Below, piece by piece: positions 8,342 to 16,695 of a DNA stretch of 56,535 nucleotides (the stretch's first letter is position 1; each line of letters starts with the position of its first letter). Location of the stretch: assembly GCA_041748075.1 (NCBI GenBank), contig JBGTDX010000181.1, positions 1 to 56,535 on the forward strand. The letters are read 5' to 3'. The stretch is from JBGSYJ01 sp041748075 (GTDB lineage Bacteria > Acidobacteriota > Thermoanaerobaculia > Gp7-AA8). The translations under genes and the position numbers were made by a program. A model generated the notes under the pieces. That model worked only from the letters and a program-made list of their open reading frames with translations. It had not been told where the DNA came from and did not search any database.

Positions 8342-9235
8342 ATGATTGTACGCAAGGGGCCTCGAAGAAGGCCTGCAGAAAATCGGGTCCCGGTGCGCCG
8401 CGAACCGGAAGGTGGCTCATTCAGGCTCACCATCGAGTATGAGGGCACACGATACTCCGGATGGCAGGCGCAGACGAATACACCGAAGACGGTGCAGGGA
8501 AGATTGCAGAACGCTGCCGGGCAACTGTTCGAGCGAGTGGAGCTCGGAGGGGCGGGGCGCACGGATGCCGGAGTGCACGCCGCCGCACAGGTAGCGCACC
8601 TCCGCACGAACGGCCGCATGAACCCGGACGAACTGGTGTGGAAGCTGAACGACCTTCTTCCTCACGACATTCACGTCCTGCGCGCTTCTCCCGCGCCTCG
8701 GGGATTTCACGCCCGGCATGACGCGGTCTCGCGTGTCTATCTCTATCAGATCTCGACACGACGGGCTGCGTTCGCGAAGCCGTTCGTCTGGTGGATCAAG
8801 GACAGGCTGGATGTTGCAGCAATGAGTCAGGCCGCAGAACGAGTTACAGGTCGACACGACTTCGCCGCATTCTGCGACCGCCGGAACACTGCGGAATCAA
8901 CGGTGGTGGTAGTCGACTCGATGCAGATTGCCCGGTCGGGGGATCTGATTCTGGTGCGCATCGCGGCATCGCATTTCCTCTGGAAGATGGTGCGCAAGAT
9001 CGTCGCTGCACTGGTCGAGATCGGTCGCAGGGAACTGGATGTCGAGACGTTTCAATCGCTGATCGAAAATCCGGAAGACCAGACCTTCCTGCCAACGGCG
9101 GCACCGTCGGGTCTGTTTCTCGAGGCAGTGCTCTACCAGGACGAGACGTTCGACCGGCCGCTGAAGCCCATCGTTTCGGTCGAGACGTTCGTGCCGGAAC
9201 TGGTACCAGCGAAGGAGACTCGTGGGCGCCGCTGA
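8342..9235 (+). CDS. truA: tRNA pseudouridine(38-40) synthase TruA
   Basis: TruA isomerises uridines 38-40 in the anticodon arm of many tRNAs. The protein has 297 residues. The fold begins at FRLTIEYEGTRYSGWQAQ (about 27-44), and the catalytic aspartate lies in GGAGRTDAGVHA (around residues 69-80). HARHDAVSRVYLYQI, RHDFAAFC and SHFLWKMVRKIV are the remaining family blocks. The first 25 residues are an Arg/Pro-rich extension, so a later start such as the GTG at 8393 is possible. The ATG lies only 4 nt from the divergent DUF971 start. The 3' end overlaps thiL by 14 nt, indicating a truA-thiL operon. Confidence 0.95.
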   Translation: MIVRKGPRRRPAENRVPVRREPEGGSFRLTIEYEGTRYSGWQAQTNTPKTVQGRLQNAAGQLFERVELGGAGRTDAGVHAAAQVAHLRTNGRMNPDELVWKLNDLLPHDIHVLRASPAPRGFHARHDAVSRVYLYQISTRRAAFAKPFVWWIKDRLDVAAMSQAAERVTGRHDFAAFCDRRNTAESTVVVVDSMQIARSGDLILVRIAASHFLWKMVRKIVAALVEIGRRELDVETFQSLIENPEDQTFLPTAAPSGLFLEAVLYQDETFDRPLKPIVSVETFVPELVPAKETRGRR

Positions 9236-10226
9236 GCGGGAGATGATCGCGAAGCTCGCGGCGGCCTTTCCGGAATTCAGAGAAGGGATGGGCATCGGCG
9301 ACGACGCGGCGCTGCTGAGGAATGACGGGACGCTCGCTATCGGGAACGACATGCTCATCGAGGACGTCGACTTCACCGCGTCGATACCGATCGAGCTCGT
9401 CGCGGAAAAAGCACTTGCAAGCAATCTGTCGGACCTCGCGGCGATGGGCGCCGCCCCACTCGCCTTTCTTCTGGCTCTCGGGTGTCCCGAATCATTTCTT
9501 CCGCAGTTCGACCGTTTCGTCAAGGCCCTGGCGGCCGTCTCGCGTCGCTACGGGATCGTGCTCATCGGCGGCGACATCTCGAGAGCACCGCAACTGATTC
9601 TCTCGATCACGGCAATCGGCCGGGTTCCTGCGAGGGTGCTGCTACGGAGCGGAGCCAGTCCGGGGCAGCGCATCTTCATTTCGAGGCCTCTCGGCGCCTC
9701 GGCCGCGGGCCTGCGCCTGCTGATGTCCGGATGGACGATTGCGCACGACCACAAATTGGTTCCGCCCGCAGGAACAGACTTCGGATACGCCGAACGGGAG
9801 TTCGCATCGGCGGCGATCATGCGCCACGTTGCGCCCGAGCCTGAGGTTACGCTGGGCCCGAAGCTGGCCGCAATGAATGAAGTCACGGCCTGCATCGATA
9901 TTTCAGACGGTTTGTCGTCGGATCTGAAGCGCCTCTGCGAAGCCTCGGGAACCGGAGCAATCGTCGATTGGGATCGCCTTCCAGCCTTTGCTGATCTGCC
10001 GGCGCATGCGCAGATGGTCGGCGCGGGTGTGGCGGATCTGGTCCTTCACGGAGGTGAGGAGTACGCGTTGCTGTTCACCTCGTCGCTCACGGAATCACAG
10101 ATGAGCAGCCGGCTGGGTCGCGTCGTTTATGAGATCGGCCGGATCGCCGAAGGGCAGGAGATTCTGCTCGAGCGTGACGGAAAGAGAGAAGTATTGCCCG
10201 CGGGCGGTTACGAACACTTCGCGTGA
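9222..10226 (+). CDS. thiL: Thiamine-monophosphate kinase ThiL
   Basis: ThiL phosphorylates thiamine monophosphate to the cofactor thiamine pyrophosphate. The 334-residue chain has the family order: GIGDDAALL (ATP/Mg site, about 23-31), GNDMLIEDVDF, KALASNLSDLAAMGAAPLAFLLAL, GGDISRAP, CIDISDGLSSDLKRLCEASG and LHGGEEYALLF. All Asp residues expected for metal binding are present. Translation starts at a GTG inside the end of truA, so the two are probably co-transcribed and coupled. No thiamine riboswitch or other thi genes are nearby. Confidence 0.95.
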   Translation: MGAAEREMIAKLAAAFPEFREGMGIGDDAALLRNDGTLAIGNDMLIEDVDFTASIPIELVAEKALASNLSDLAAMGAAPLAFLLALGCPESFLPQFDRFVKALAAVSRRYGIVLIGGDISRAPQLILSITAIGRVPARVLLRSGASPGQRIFISRPLGASAAGLRLLMSGWTIAHDHKLVPPAGTDFGYAEREFASAAIMRHVAPEPEVTLGPKLAAMNEVTACIDISDGLSSDLKRLCEASGTGAIVDWDRLPAFADLPAHAQMVGAGVADLVLHGGEEYALLFTSSLTESQMSSRLGRVVYEIGRIAEGQEILLERDGKREVLPAGGYEHFA

Positions 10227-10342
10227 TTACGAAGTTGTCGTACCTTGCTGTGCTCCCGATGAACGTGAGGCGATGTGACATCGTGAGCCGGCAAATGACA
10301 GACCTTCATTGTGGCGGGACAAGGACAGCAAAGTTGCCGTGG
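10227..10342. other. Convergent gap with a weak hairpin
   Basis: The gap between the thiL and DUF1772 gene ends holds no ORF of note. ACTTCG (10216-10221) can pair with CGAAGT (10230-10235) across the thiL stop, but no U-run follows. Confidence 0.3.
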
Positions 10343-10828
10343 CTAGCCTTTCTGCTTCGAGTTGGCCGGGCTGACATTCGCCATGACGGCGCAGAGGAAG
10401 GCGCCGACTCCGAGCGCGGTCCGGAGCGTGTTCGCGCGGCCCCAGTTCCTCTGAAGCGACTGCGAGTCCTGGCTCGGGTAATCGATCGGTGCGGTCGTGT
10501 CGAGCCGCTTGCTGATGGGAACCGTCACGAAAATTGTCGCTGCGAGAACACCTGCCAGCCCGAGCGTTGAGAACACGTCGAGCGTGCGTCGCGCCGCTGT
10601 CTGGCGGCGCGCTCCGACCGCAAGAGTGATCGAGGATGCGAGAGCCAGCGGCCCGATCGAATTGAAGTAGCCGGCCGCCTGCGAGTTGCGGCGGCTCCTC
10701 GCGTCGCGGATACGTTCGTTTTCCCAGCCGGACACCAGAGCGGAGTCCCCGAAACCGAGCGAGCCGGCAAGAAGCCCCGAAGTCGTCAGATTGACGAAAC
10801 GGATCACAGACTCGACTGATCGATTCAC
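10343..10828 (-). CDS. DUF1772 membrane protein (anthrone-oxygenase-like)
   Basis: This 161-residue integral membrane protein has about four hydrophobic segments. It starts MNRSVESVIRFVNLTTSGLLAG, and its middle segment (LGPLALA-type, then VFSTLGLAGVLAATIFVTVPISKRLD) and the RNWGRANTLRTALGVGAF end match DUF1772. Some DUF1772 members are called anthrone oxygenases, but bacterial ones are mostly uncharacterised, so I assign only the family. It is the last of three co-directional membrane genes, 19 nt after the DUF1634 stop. Confidence 0.78.
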   Translation of the reverse strand: MNRSVESVIRFVNLTTSGLLAGSLGFGDSALVSGWENERIRDARSRRNSQAAGYFNSIGPLALASSITLAVGARRQTAARRTLDVFSTLGLAGVLAATIFVTVPISKRLDTTAPIDYPSQDSQSLQRNWGRANTLRTALGVGAFLCAVMANVSPANSKQKG

Positions 10829-10847
10829 GAAATCCTCCCCTTGTGTC

Positions 10848-11174
10848 TCAGAAACTGATCGCTATGCTGATTGCCAGCAGGAAGAGTACACCGATTGAAA
10901 TCATTGCAAAAGGGGTGTCTCGTTCGCGGATGAATTCAATGGTCAACATGACGCTCCGGATCAGCGGCGTGAGCATCAGAACGACCAGTCCAGCGGTCAC
11001 GGTGACCGCCGGTTCTCCGGCCAGCAGGCCGGCAGGAATCTCGTAGATATCGGGCTTGCCCGCTCCGGCCGGCCGGATCAGCGATTCCATAAGCCCGAGA
11101 ACCAGAAGGGCAAAACTGAGAAGGACGCCTCCGTTGAGCGTCCACGCGACGAGGGGATGGTGGCTCCGTTTCAT
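10848..11174 (-). CDS. DUF1634 membrane protein
   Basis: The protein has 108 residues from the ATG at 11174, which has GGGGAGG 4-5 nt upstream. Three hydrophobic segments are visible: WTLNGGVLLSFALLVLGLM, VTVTAGLVVLMLTPLIRSVML and FAMISIGVLFLLAISIAISF. This is the pattern of DUF1634 proteins, which are often encoded next to TauE/SafE permeases. Its start overlaps the TauE stop as ATGA, so the pair is translationally coupled and probably works together. An extended start at 11201 lies inside tauE and is unlikely. Confidence 0.82.
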   Translation of the reverse strand: MKRSHHPLVAWTLNGGVLLSFALLVLGLMESLIRPAGAGKPDIYEIPAGLLAGEPAVTVTAGLVVLMLTPLIRSVMLTIEFIRERDTPFAMISIGVLFLLAISIAISF

Positions 11175-12031
11175 CGAACCTCCCCGGTCAGTGCGCGCCA
11201 AAACATCTGCATCGCGATCACGATCATCACGATTGCGAACGCCTGACGCAGACGGTTCGCATGGATCTTCGGTCCGACGACGGATCCGATCCTCGAGCCT
11301 GCAAAGACCCCGATGACCGACGCTCCCGTGAGCATAGGGATCACCTCGTCCCTTCCAAAGTAGACGACCGCACTGGCGACCGCCGTCACGCCGATCATGA
11401 AGTTCGAGGTGGCTGCTGCAGCTTTGATCGGTACATCGCAGTAGCTCGAAAGCACCGGAACCTTGATGATTCCTCCTCCCACACCGAGCAGTCCGCTCAG
11501 CACACCGGCGATCGACGACACACCCATGGCCAGTGGCAGCCGCCCTACCTGATACGACACATCCAAGCCCCGCGCGGGATCGTGAAATTCACCACTCAGG
11601 CGCGAGATGAAGCTCGTCCCTCCGGGAGTCTCGTTTCCCTCCGCATCGGGATCGATCGCTTCCCCCTCGAGTCCCCGCGCCATGGGAATCGCCATGAGCG
11701 AGATCGCCGATGCAAAGAGCAGCATCAGCGCTTTGCCCGGCAGGAAGCCGGCAAGGAGGCCTCCGACCATCGCGCCCGCGACCGTCCAGAGCTCGAGCGT
11801 CATACCCAGCTTCACGTTCGCGATTCCCCGCGCGACATTCTTCGATGCCGCCGCGCTCGAGGTCGCGATGACACACATCAGTGAAGTCGCCACCGCGTTG
11901 TGCATCGGCACGTCGAGCAGAAGCGACAGCATCGGAATGATCAAAATCCCGCCGCCGAGTCCGAATAGCGAGCCGATCAGGCCCGCTCCGACTCCTCCCG
12001 CGATGAGCAGAAGCATTTCGTTCAGAGGCAT
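11171..12031 (-). CDS. TauE/SafE family sulfite/organosulfonate exporter-like permease
   Basis: The 286-residue membrane protein contains the two half-repeats typical of TauE/SafE: GAGLIGSLFGLGGGILIIPML near residues 14-34 and GVLSGLLGVGGGIIKVPVL near 175-195. They are joined by a polar loop (GEAIDPDAEGNETPGG) and followed by further membrane segments ending MFWRALTGEVR. The family moves sulfite, sulfoacetate or other small organic anions, but the substrate cannot be read from sequence. It is the first gene of a three-gene operon with DUF1634 and DUF1772 proteins. Confidence 0.9.
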   Translation of the reverse strand: MPLNEMLLLIAGGVGAGLIGSLFGLGGGILIIPMLSLLLDVPMHNAVATSLMCVIATSSAAASKNVARGIANVKLGMTLELWTVAGAMVGGLLAGFLPGKALMLLFASAISLMAIPMARGLEGEAIDPDAEGNETPGGTSFISRLSGEFHDPARGLDVSYQVGRLPLAMGVSSIAGVLSGLLGVGGGIIKVPVLSSYCDVPIKAAAATSNFMIGVTAVASAVVYFGRDEVIPMLTGASVIGVFAGSRIGSVVGPKIHANRLRQAFAIVMIVIAMQMFWRALTGEVR

Positions 12032-12048
12032 GGGGGGAGGATATCGTC

Positions 12049-12128
12049 AAAGATGAAAGATGAAAGATGAAAGATGAAAGATGAAGCACGCCCACCCTTG
12101 GATTGGGCGGGGCTTCATCTTTCATCTT
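12049..12128. repeat. Inverted heptamer-repeat element (GATGAAA type)
   Basis: Five tandem GATGAAA heptamers (12049-12086) are followed by a GC-rich loop (GCCCACCC...TTGGGCGGG) and the inverse TTTCATC repeats. AAAGATGAAGC pairs with GCTTCATCTTT over 11 bp, so a long hairpin can form between the end of the TPR gene and tauE. Confidence 0.85.
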
Positions 12129-12132
12129 TGCT

Positions 12133-15100
12133 TCACGTTGCTCTTCTCACATCCTCGAGCTGTTTGATGCGGCCTGCGATATCCCGATACTTGCTGTTGA
12201 TCCCGTAGACTTCGATGAACGCCTTGTGTGCGGCATCGATGTCGCCCACTTCCAGGTAAGCGGCGCCGAGGTCGTAGAGAAGCCCGATGTGCTCCTCTTC
12301 GGAGATCTCCGGCATTTCGAGACCTTTGTTGTACCACTTGATTGCGAGCTGCGGCATGCCCTTCTCGAGGAAGCAGAGGCCAAGCATCGAGCAGCCGTCG
12401 ATGGCGCGGTGCGGGTCCTTCGACGCGAGCTGAAACTCGCCGATCGCCTCGTCGATGAGGCCCATCTCCTTGTATGCGATTCCGAGGTTGTAGTGCGTGT
12501 CGTAGTCCTCACTGTCGAGCTGCTGCTCGACGCCCTTCTTGAACTCCCGGAAGATCTGCTCGAGCGACTGTTCGTCGTCGGCGATGTCCAAGAGCTCGTC
12601 CTGGTCTTCTTCGCCGAGATCGTCACCAAGCTCCGCCGCCAGGTCGAAGAAGTCATCCTCGGCGTCGAACAAGTCCTGATCGTCTGAGGCCGGTTCCGGC
12701 AGGACAGAGAGTGATTCCGGTGCAGAATCGTCCTCTGGAGATTCGTCCGGAAGCGCGCCAATCAGTTCGCTCTCGACGTCGTCATGGGTAAGGGCGGTCG
12801 GATGGGCGGCTTTGCCGGGCTCCTCCGGGTCGACTCCCTCGTAGGCCTTCAGCGTGCCCGCAATTCGGGATCGGGCCGCGTGAAGGGTCTCCTGTCGCAG
12901 CAGGACCTCAGTGTTCATTGGAAACAGTGCCGAGAGGGTCTCCAGCTTGTTGCCGGCTTCCTCGAGCAATTCCTGCTCGATGTAGAAGTCGAGCTCCCCG
13001 AGGTCTTCCATGGTGGGCGAAGACTCCAGGCTCTGCGGGTAGGCTCGAGAGAGACCAGGGTCGTCGAACGGCTCTGGTTCCGCTGCGAAGCTCTCCGGCT
13101 CTCCCGCCGCCTGCTCCATGATCTCTCCGGGGGGAGCGTCTCCGATGGTCTGTGCTTCGGCGAAAGGCATCTCGTCCGCCGGTGCGTCGATCTCGGGTTC
13201 CACCTCTTGGGGAATCGCATCTTCGTCCTGCGACGGATCGCGAGCCGGATCGGGCGTGAAGTCCGATTCGTCCTCCGCGGCAGTGGGCTCTTCTGAGAGT
13301 TCGTTGATTTCATCCGGCGTGGATTTGGAATCCTCTTCCCTGACGTGATCGATCGGCGAGGAGACGGGCTCCCTCAGCTCGCCGGTCAGTACTGGCTGGC
13401 CCTCGTCAGCATCCTCGTCGGCTGTCTCGAGCCATTCCTGTTCCACGACCTCTTCGGTGGTGACATCCTCGATCGTCTCTTCCGGCAGTGGCTCGTCGGA
13501 CGAAACGACGACGGGGAGATCTTCCGGTACGACATCCGGCGACTCGACCTCGTCCGGTTCCAACGCGGGAGGCACCTCTTCGACGAGGGTGGCCGGCCCG
13601 TCCTCTGCAGCCGTGGATTCCGCGGGAGCAAGTTCCTCAGGGAGAACCTCCTGGTTCGATTCCGCGACGTCTGCCTCGTTCACCGTGGGCTCGTCCTGTA
13701 CAGTTGCGGGCCCCGTACTGAAACCACGGTTCCAGACGTTCTGCTCGACCGCTTCGGCTTGCTCGAAATCTCCTTCGATGCGGAGAAGGGCGATGTACCG
13801 GTTCGCCGTTTCACGGATCGGCTCGGCCTGGCCTTCATTCACGTAGACATTGAGAAGCTTCTCGTAGGCGGCCCGATGGCGCGGCGCCTTGTCGATCACG
13901 GTCTGAAGGTGTTCGACGGCTTTGTCGTAGAGACCGTACTTTGCGAATACATCCGCTTCGGTCAGATGCTCGGTGATGAACTCCAGAAGCTCGGTTGCAG
14001 CTTCCTGGTCCTTCTCGGCGGCAACATGCTCAGGCGCGGGAACCAAAGCAGGTTCGGTTGCCTCGATGTCGTTCGGGAAGTCGAGATCAATCGTTTCCTC
14101 TTCGAGTTCTTCCGGCACCCACGATTCCGAGGATGCAACAGGGTCTGGGTCGGCCGGGGGGATCGCCGGGGGCTCTGCCTCCGGGAGCGGTTCGGATGCC
14201 TCCTCGGAGAAATCGAGAAGGGCATCGGAGTCCTCTGTGGGTGGTTCGAGCTCGAGATCGGGTACCGCAGATCCGGTTTCCTGCGCGAGCTCGGCAAGAC
14301 GGTCTCTGTGTGCCTGGTTGTCCGGGTCCCGCCGGGCAAGGTCTCGAAAGATCACTTCCGCCTGCGGATACTCGCGTCGCTCGATGTGAGCATTGGCGAG
14401 TCTGGTCATCGCGTCGAGGGCGTTCGCGTCGTCGTCGAGCCGCCGATAGACCGTGACGAGCTTTTCCAGTGCAACCACGTGATCGGGGCGCGCAGCGACG
14501 ACGCGCTCGAGGAGCATCACGGCTCGCGTTTCTTCGGCTTTGTCGACTGTAGCCGACAGTACGGGGCTGATCAACTCGACCGCTTTGTCAGCGTCGCCTT
14601 CGCGGAGGTGGAGATCCGCCAGTCCCTCTCGGATCCCGAAGTCACTCGGGTTCGAAGTCAGGCCCTGTTCGAGCACTTCACGCGCGGCAGCTGCATCGTC
14701 TTTCGTAAGGTGAGCGCTCGACAGAAGAACGATCAGCCTGGGGTTCTCCTTGTTGCTTTCGAGGGCGGACTGAACGATCTCGATGGCGCTGGCATGTTCC
14801 TTCTCGTCGAGAAGCGAGGTCACGATCGATTCCGCAAATTCGATGTTGCCGGAATCGATTTTGAGAGCCTTTCGAAAAACCTGCAGGGCCTCGGCAGACA
14901 TGCCGCGTTTGAGCAGCATGCGGCCCACGCGGTCGTACTCCTGGAGAGCCTGAGGAGTCTGGCTGTTCTGCGTGTAAAGATCGGCGAGTTTGATGCGGAC
15001 GTTCACCGAGTGGGGGTCGAGCTCAGCGATCTTCAGGTAGATTCCGGTTGCGCTCTCGATGTCTTCGTGCTTGACGTAGTAGTCGGCCAACACCATGTAC

Positions 15101-15444
15101 TGGCTCTTGGCCTCCATCGCGAGACCCTGTTTCGCGTAAAGCTCGGCCAGCTTCGCGTAGATGTCGAGTTTGGAGGGGTCGAGCTTATTGATCTTTTTGA
15201 AGATCGCGATCGCTTTGAGGAAGAACCCGTCGCGCGCGTAGTGGTCGGCAATTTTCCTGAAAACCTTGACCGCCTCGTCGTTGCGCTCGATGCGCACCCA
15301 TAGGTCGCCGATCCGGTTGAGCGTATTGACGTCGTTAGGGCTCTCGCCGAGAAGGCGTTCGTATTCCCGGATCGCCGGCTCGATCTTTCCCTTGGCAACG
15401 AGCTTCTCCGCGTTGCCGACGATCTTATCTCGCTGCAGTGCCAT
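12133..15444 (-). CDS. Large tetratricopeptide-repeat protein with acidic central region
   Basis: The product has 1103 residues, no signal peptide and no membrane segment. About eleven TPR units fill residues 1-400, starting at AEKLVAKGKIEPAIREYERLL. An Asp/Glu-rich stretch (about 405-480) precedes a short TPR pair (490-560), then comes a very acidic, Pro-rich linker (about 575-850). TPRs return at the end (960-1103), for example DYDTHYNLGIAYKEMGLIDEAI. It is probably a cytoplasmic scaffold for protein-protein contacts; I cannot name partners. The start overlaps the rnhB end by 20 nt, so it is part of the downstream end of the ffh-rnhB operon. A long open frame on the opposite strand (13345-15303) is a mirror of its biased codon use. 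Confidence 0.88.
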   Translation of the reverse strand: MALQRDKIVGNAEKLVAKGKIEPAIREYERLLGESPNDVNTLNRIGDLWVRIERNDEAVKVFRKIADHYARDGFFLKAIAIFKKINKLDPSKLDIYAKLAELYAKQGLAMEAKSQYMVLADYYVKHEDIESATGIYLKIAELDPHSVNVRIKLADLYTQNSQTPQALQEYDRVGRMLLKRGMSAEALQVFRKALKIDSGNIEFAESIVTSLLDEKEHASAIEIVQSALESNKENPRLIVLLSSAHLTKDDAAAAREVLEQGLTSNPSDFGIREGLADLHLREGDADKAVELISPVLSATVDKAEETRAVMLLERVVAARPDHVVALEKLVTVYRRLDDDANALDAMTRLANAHIERREYPQAEVIFRDLARRDPDNQAHRDRLAELAQETGSAVPDLELEPPTEDSDALLDFSEEASEPLPEAEPPAIPPADPDPVASSESWVPEELEEETIDLDFPNDIEATEPALVPAPEHVAAEKDQEAATELLEFITEHLTEADVFAKYGLYDKAVEHLQTVIDKAPRHRAAYEKLLNVYVNEGQAEPIRETANRYIALLRIEGDFEQAEAVEQNVWNRGFSTGPATVQDEPTVNEADVAESNQEVLPEELAPAESTAAEDGPATLVEEVPPALEPDEVESPDVVPEDLPVVVSSDEPLPEETIEDVTTEEVVEQEWLETADEDADEGQPVLTGELREPVSSPIDHVREEDSKSTPDEINELSEEPTAAEDESDFTPDPARDPSQDEDAIPQEVEPEIDAPADEMPFAEAQTIGDAPPGEIMEQAAGEPESFAAEPEPFDDPGLSRAYPQSLESSPTMEDLGELDFYIEQELLEEAGNKLETLSALFPMNTEVLLRQETLHAARSRIAGTLKAYEGVDPEEPGKAAHPTALTHDDVESELIGALPDESPEDDSAPESLSVLPEPASDDQDLFDAEDDFFDLAAELGDDLGEEDQDELLDIADDEQSLEQIFREFKKGVEQQLDSEDYDTHYNLGIAYKEMGLIDEAIGEFQLASKDPHRAIDGCSMLGLCFLEKGMPQLAIKWYNKGLEMPEISEEEHIGLLYDLGAAYLEVGDIDAAHKAFIEVYGINSKYRDIAGRIKQLEDVRRAT

Positions 15445-16060
15445 GGATAGACTTCTTCTCGAACAGCAGCAAGGGCGTCCCTACTCCTTCGAACGAGGTT
15501 CGATGGATTGGGGACGGGCCGTGCTTCCGCAACGCCTCCCAGTGACTCTCCGTTCCGTATCCCCGATTGTTTACGAAGTCGTATTGTGGGTGGATTGCAT
15601 GATACGACTCCATCAACCAATCTCTGTAGCATTTTGCCACGACGGACGCAGCGGCGATCGATACACTTCGACGGTCCCCGCCGATGAGGGGTACCTGGGG
15701 CATCTCGAGTGTCTCGACTGTAACCGCGTCGAGGATCAGTACATCGGGCCGGAGGGAAAGGTTCTCCACCGCAAAGTGCATGGCGAGTTTGCTGGCCTGG
15801 AGAATGTTGATGCGATCGATCACATGGGGCTCGACCACGCCGACCCCGACGGCTCGTGCGTAGGAGAGGATGGCGCGACAGGCGGCCTCTCTCTCCTCGG
15901 CCTTCAGGAGCTTCGAATCGTTGATTCCGACCATAGGGTCGCTCTCGAGGATCACAGCGGCGGCTACGACGGGTCCGGCGAGACAGCCCCGGCCAACCTC
16001 GTCCGTACCAGCGATACAGCGGAATCCGAATGCGCGAAGCCGTCGCTCGACCAGGGCCAT
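15425..16060 (-). CDS. rnhB: Ribonuclease HII
   Basis: RNase HII cuts RNA in RNA-DNA hybrids and removes misincorporated ribonucleotides. The 211-residue protein from the ATG at 16060 has the catalytic block IAGTDEVGRGCLAGPVVAAAV (Asp-Glu pair near residues 18-19), the INDSKLL motif, the second Asp in DVLILDAVTV, and SIAAASVVAKCYRD. The frame is open further upstream, but that part overlaps rplS and is not protein-like; family members begin just before the ERRLRAFGFRCIAG block. It lies 82 bp downstream of rplS, the usual position in many genomes. Confidence 0.95.
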   Translation of the reverse strand: MALVERRLRAFGFRCIAGTDEVGRGCLAGPVVAAAVILESDPMVGINDSKLLKAEEREAACRAILSYARAVGVGVVEPHVIDRINILQASKLAMHFAVENLSLRPDVLILDAVTVETLEMPQVPLIGGDRRSVSIAAASVVAKCYRDWLMESYHAIHPQYDFVNNRGYGTESHWEALRKHGPSPIHRTSFEGVGTPLLLFEKKSIHGTAAR

Positions 16061-16142
16061 TTCGGCGAGTCGAGCAAGCTCGGCAAAAAACGGAGTGAGG
16101 CTCCCTTGAGCCTCACGGAAGACTCTGCGGGTGGTTGGGGGG

Positions 16143-16493
16143 TTACGCTTTGCGCTTTTCTTCGATACGGGCTGCTTTACCCCGGAGCGCGCGGAGGTAG
16201 TAGAGCTTCGCACGACGGACTCGACCATGGCGTTCCACCTCGATGCGATCGATGGTCGGAGAGTAGAGCGGGAACATGCGTTCCACGCCGACGCCGCCGG
16301 AAACCTTGCGGACCGTGAACATCTCACGGCTTCCGCCTCCCTTGCGGGAGATCACGACTCCCTGGAAGATCTGAATGCGCTCTTTCTCGCCTTCCTTGAC
16401 CCGTACATGCACCTTGATGGTGTCTCCGGGGGAAAAGGCCGGCATCGGTTTCTGCGTTTCGGCCGTTTCGACCATCTTCATAATGTCTGGCAT
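16143..16493 (-). CDS. rplS: 50S ribosomal protein L19
   Basis: L19 sits at the 30S-50S interface of the ribosome. The 116 residues match the family throughout: PAFSPGDTIKVHVRVKEGEKERIQIFQGVVI, GVGVERMFPLYSP and VRRAKLYYLRALRGKAARIEEK. The start at 16493 follows a GGGAAGG ribosome site, and normal length supports it. It is in the conserved rpsP-rimM-trmD-rplS order but separated from trmD by about 200 bp that hold an inverted repeat. Confidence 0.97.
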   Translation of the reverse strand: MPDIMKMVETAETQKPMPAFSPGDTIKVHVRVKEGEKERIQIFQGVVISRKGGGSREMFTVRKVSGGVGVERMFPLYSPTIDRIEVERHGRVRRAKLYYLRALRGKAARIEEKRKA

Positions 16494-16591
16494 GATTCGA
16501 CTACCTTCCCTTCAGTGAACTGCTTCTCGTTATTCAGGATGTCAGATTTGATGCATTATCTCAAGCCGCTGGGGATCCGAGGTCAATCAGG

Positions 16592-16679
16592 GTGTCATCC
16601 TGAGCGAAGCGAAGGACCCCCTGCCTCGAGGCAATCCCGGCAAGCATCACGGGATCCTTCGCTACGCTCAGGATGACAC
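16592..16679. repeat. Inverted REP-like pair (TCATCCTGAGCGAAGCGAAG type)
   Basis: TCATCCTGAGCGAAGCGAAG (from 16595) has a near-perfect inverse (GGATCCTTCGCTACGCTCAG, from 16652). Between them is a 12-bp palindrome, TGCCTCGAGGCA (16622-16633). Degenerate copies of the same core recur at 56436-56535. It fills most of the gap between trmD and rplS and could form a long hairpin that attenuates the operon. Confidence 0.85.
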
Positions 16680-16695
16680 ATCGGTCAATCCCGGA

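Noticed and set aside
13345..15303. 652-codon open frame on the plus strand
   Set aside because: It lies exactly antisense to the TPR gene, whose GC-rich, Glu/Asp-rich codons leave the complementary frame open. It has no ribosome site and a Leu/Val/Asp composition expected of such mirrors.
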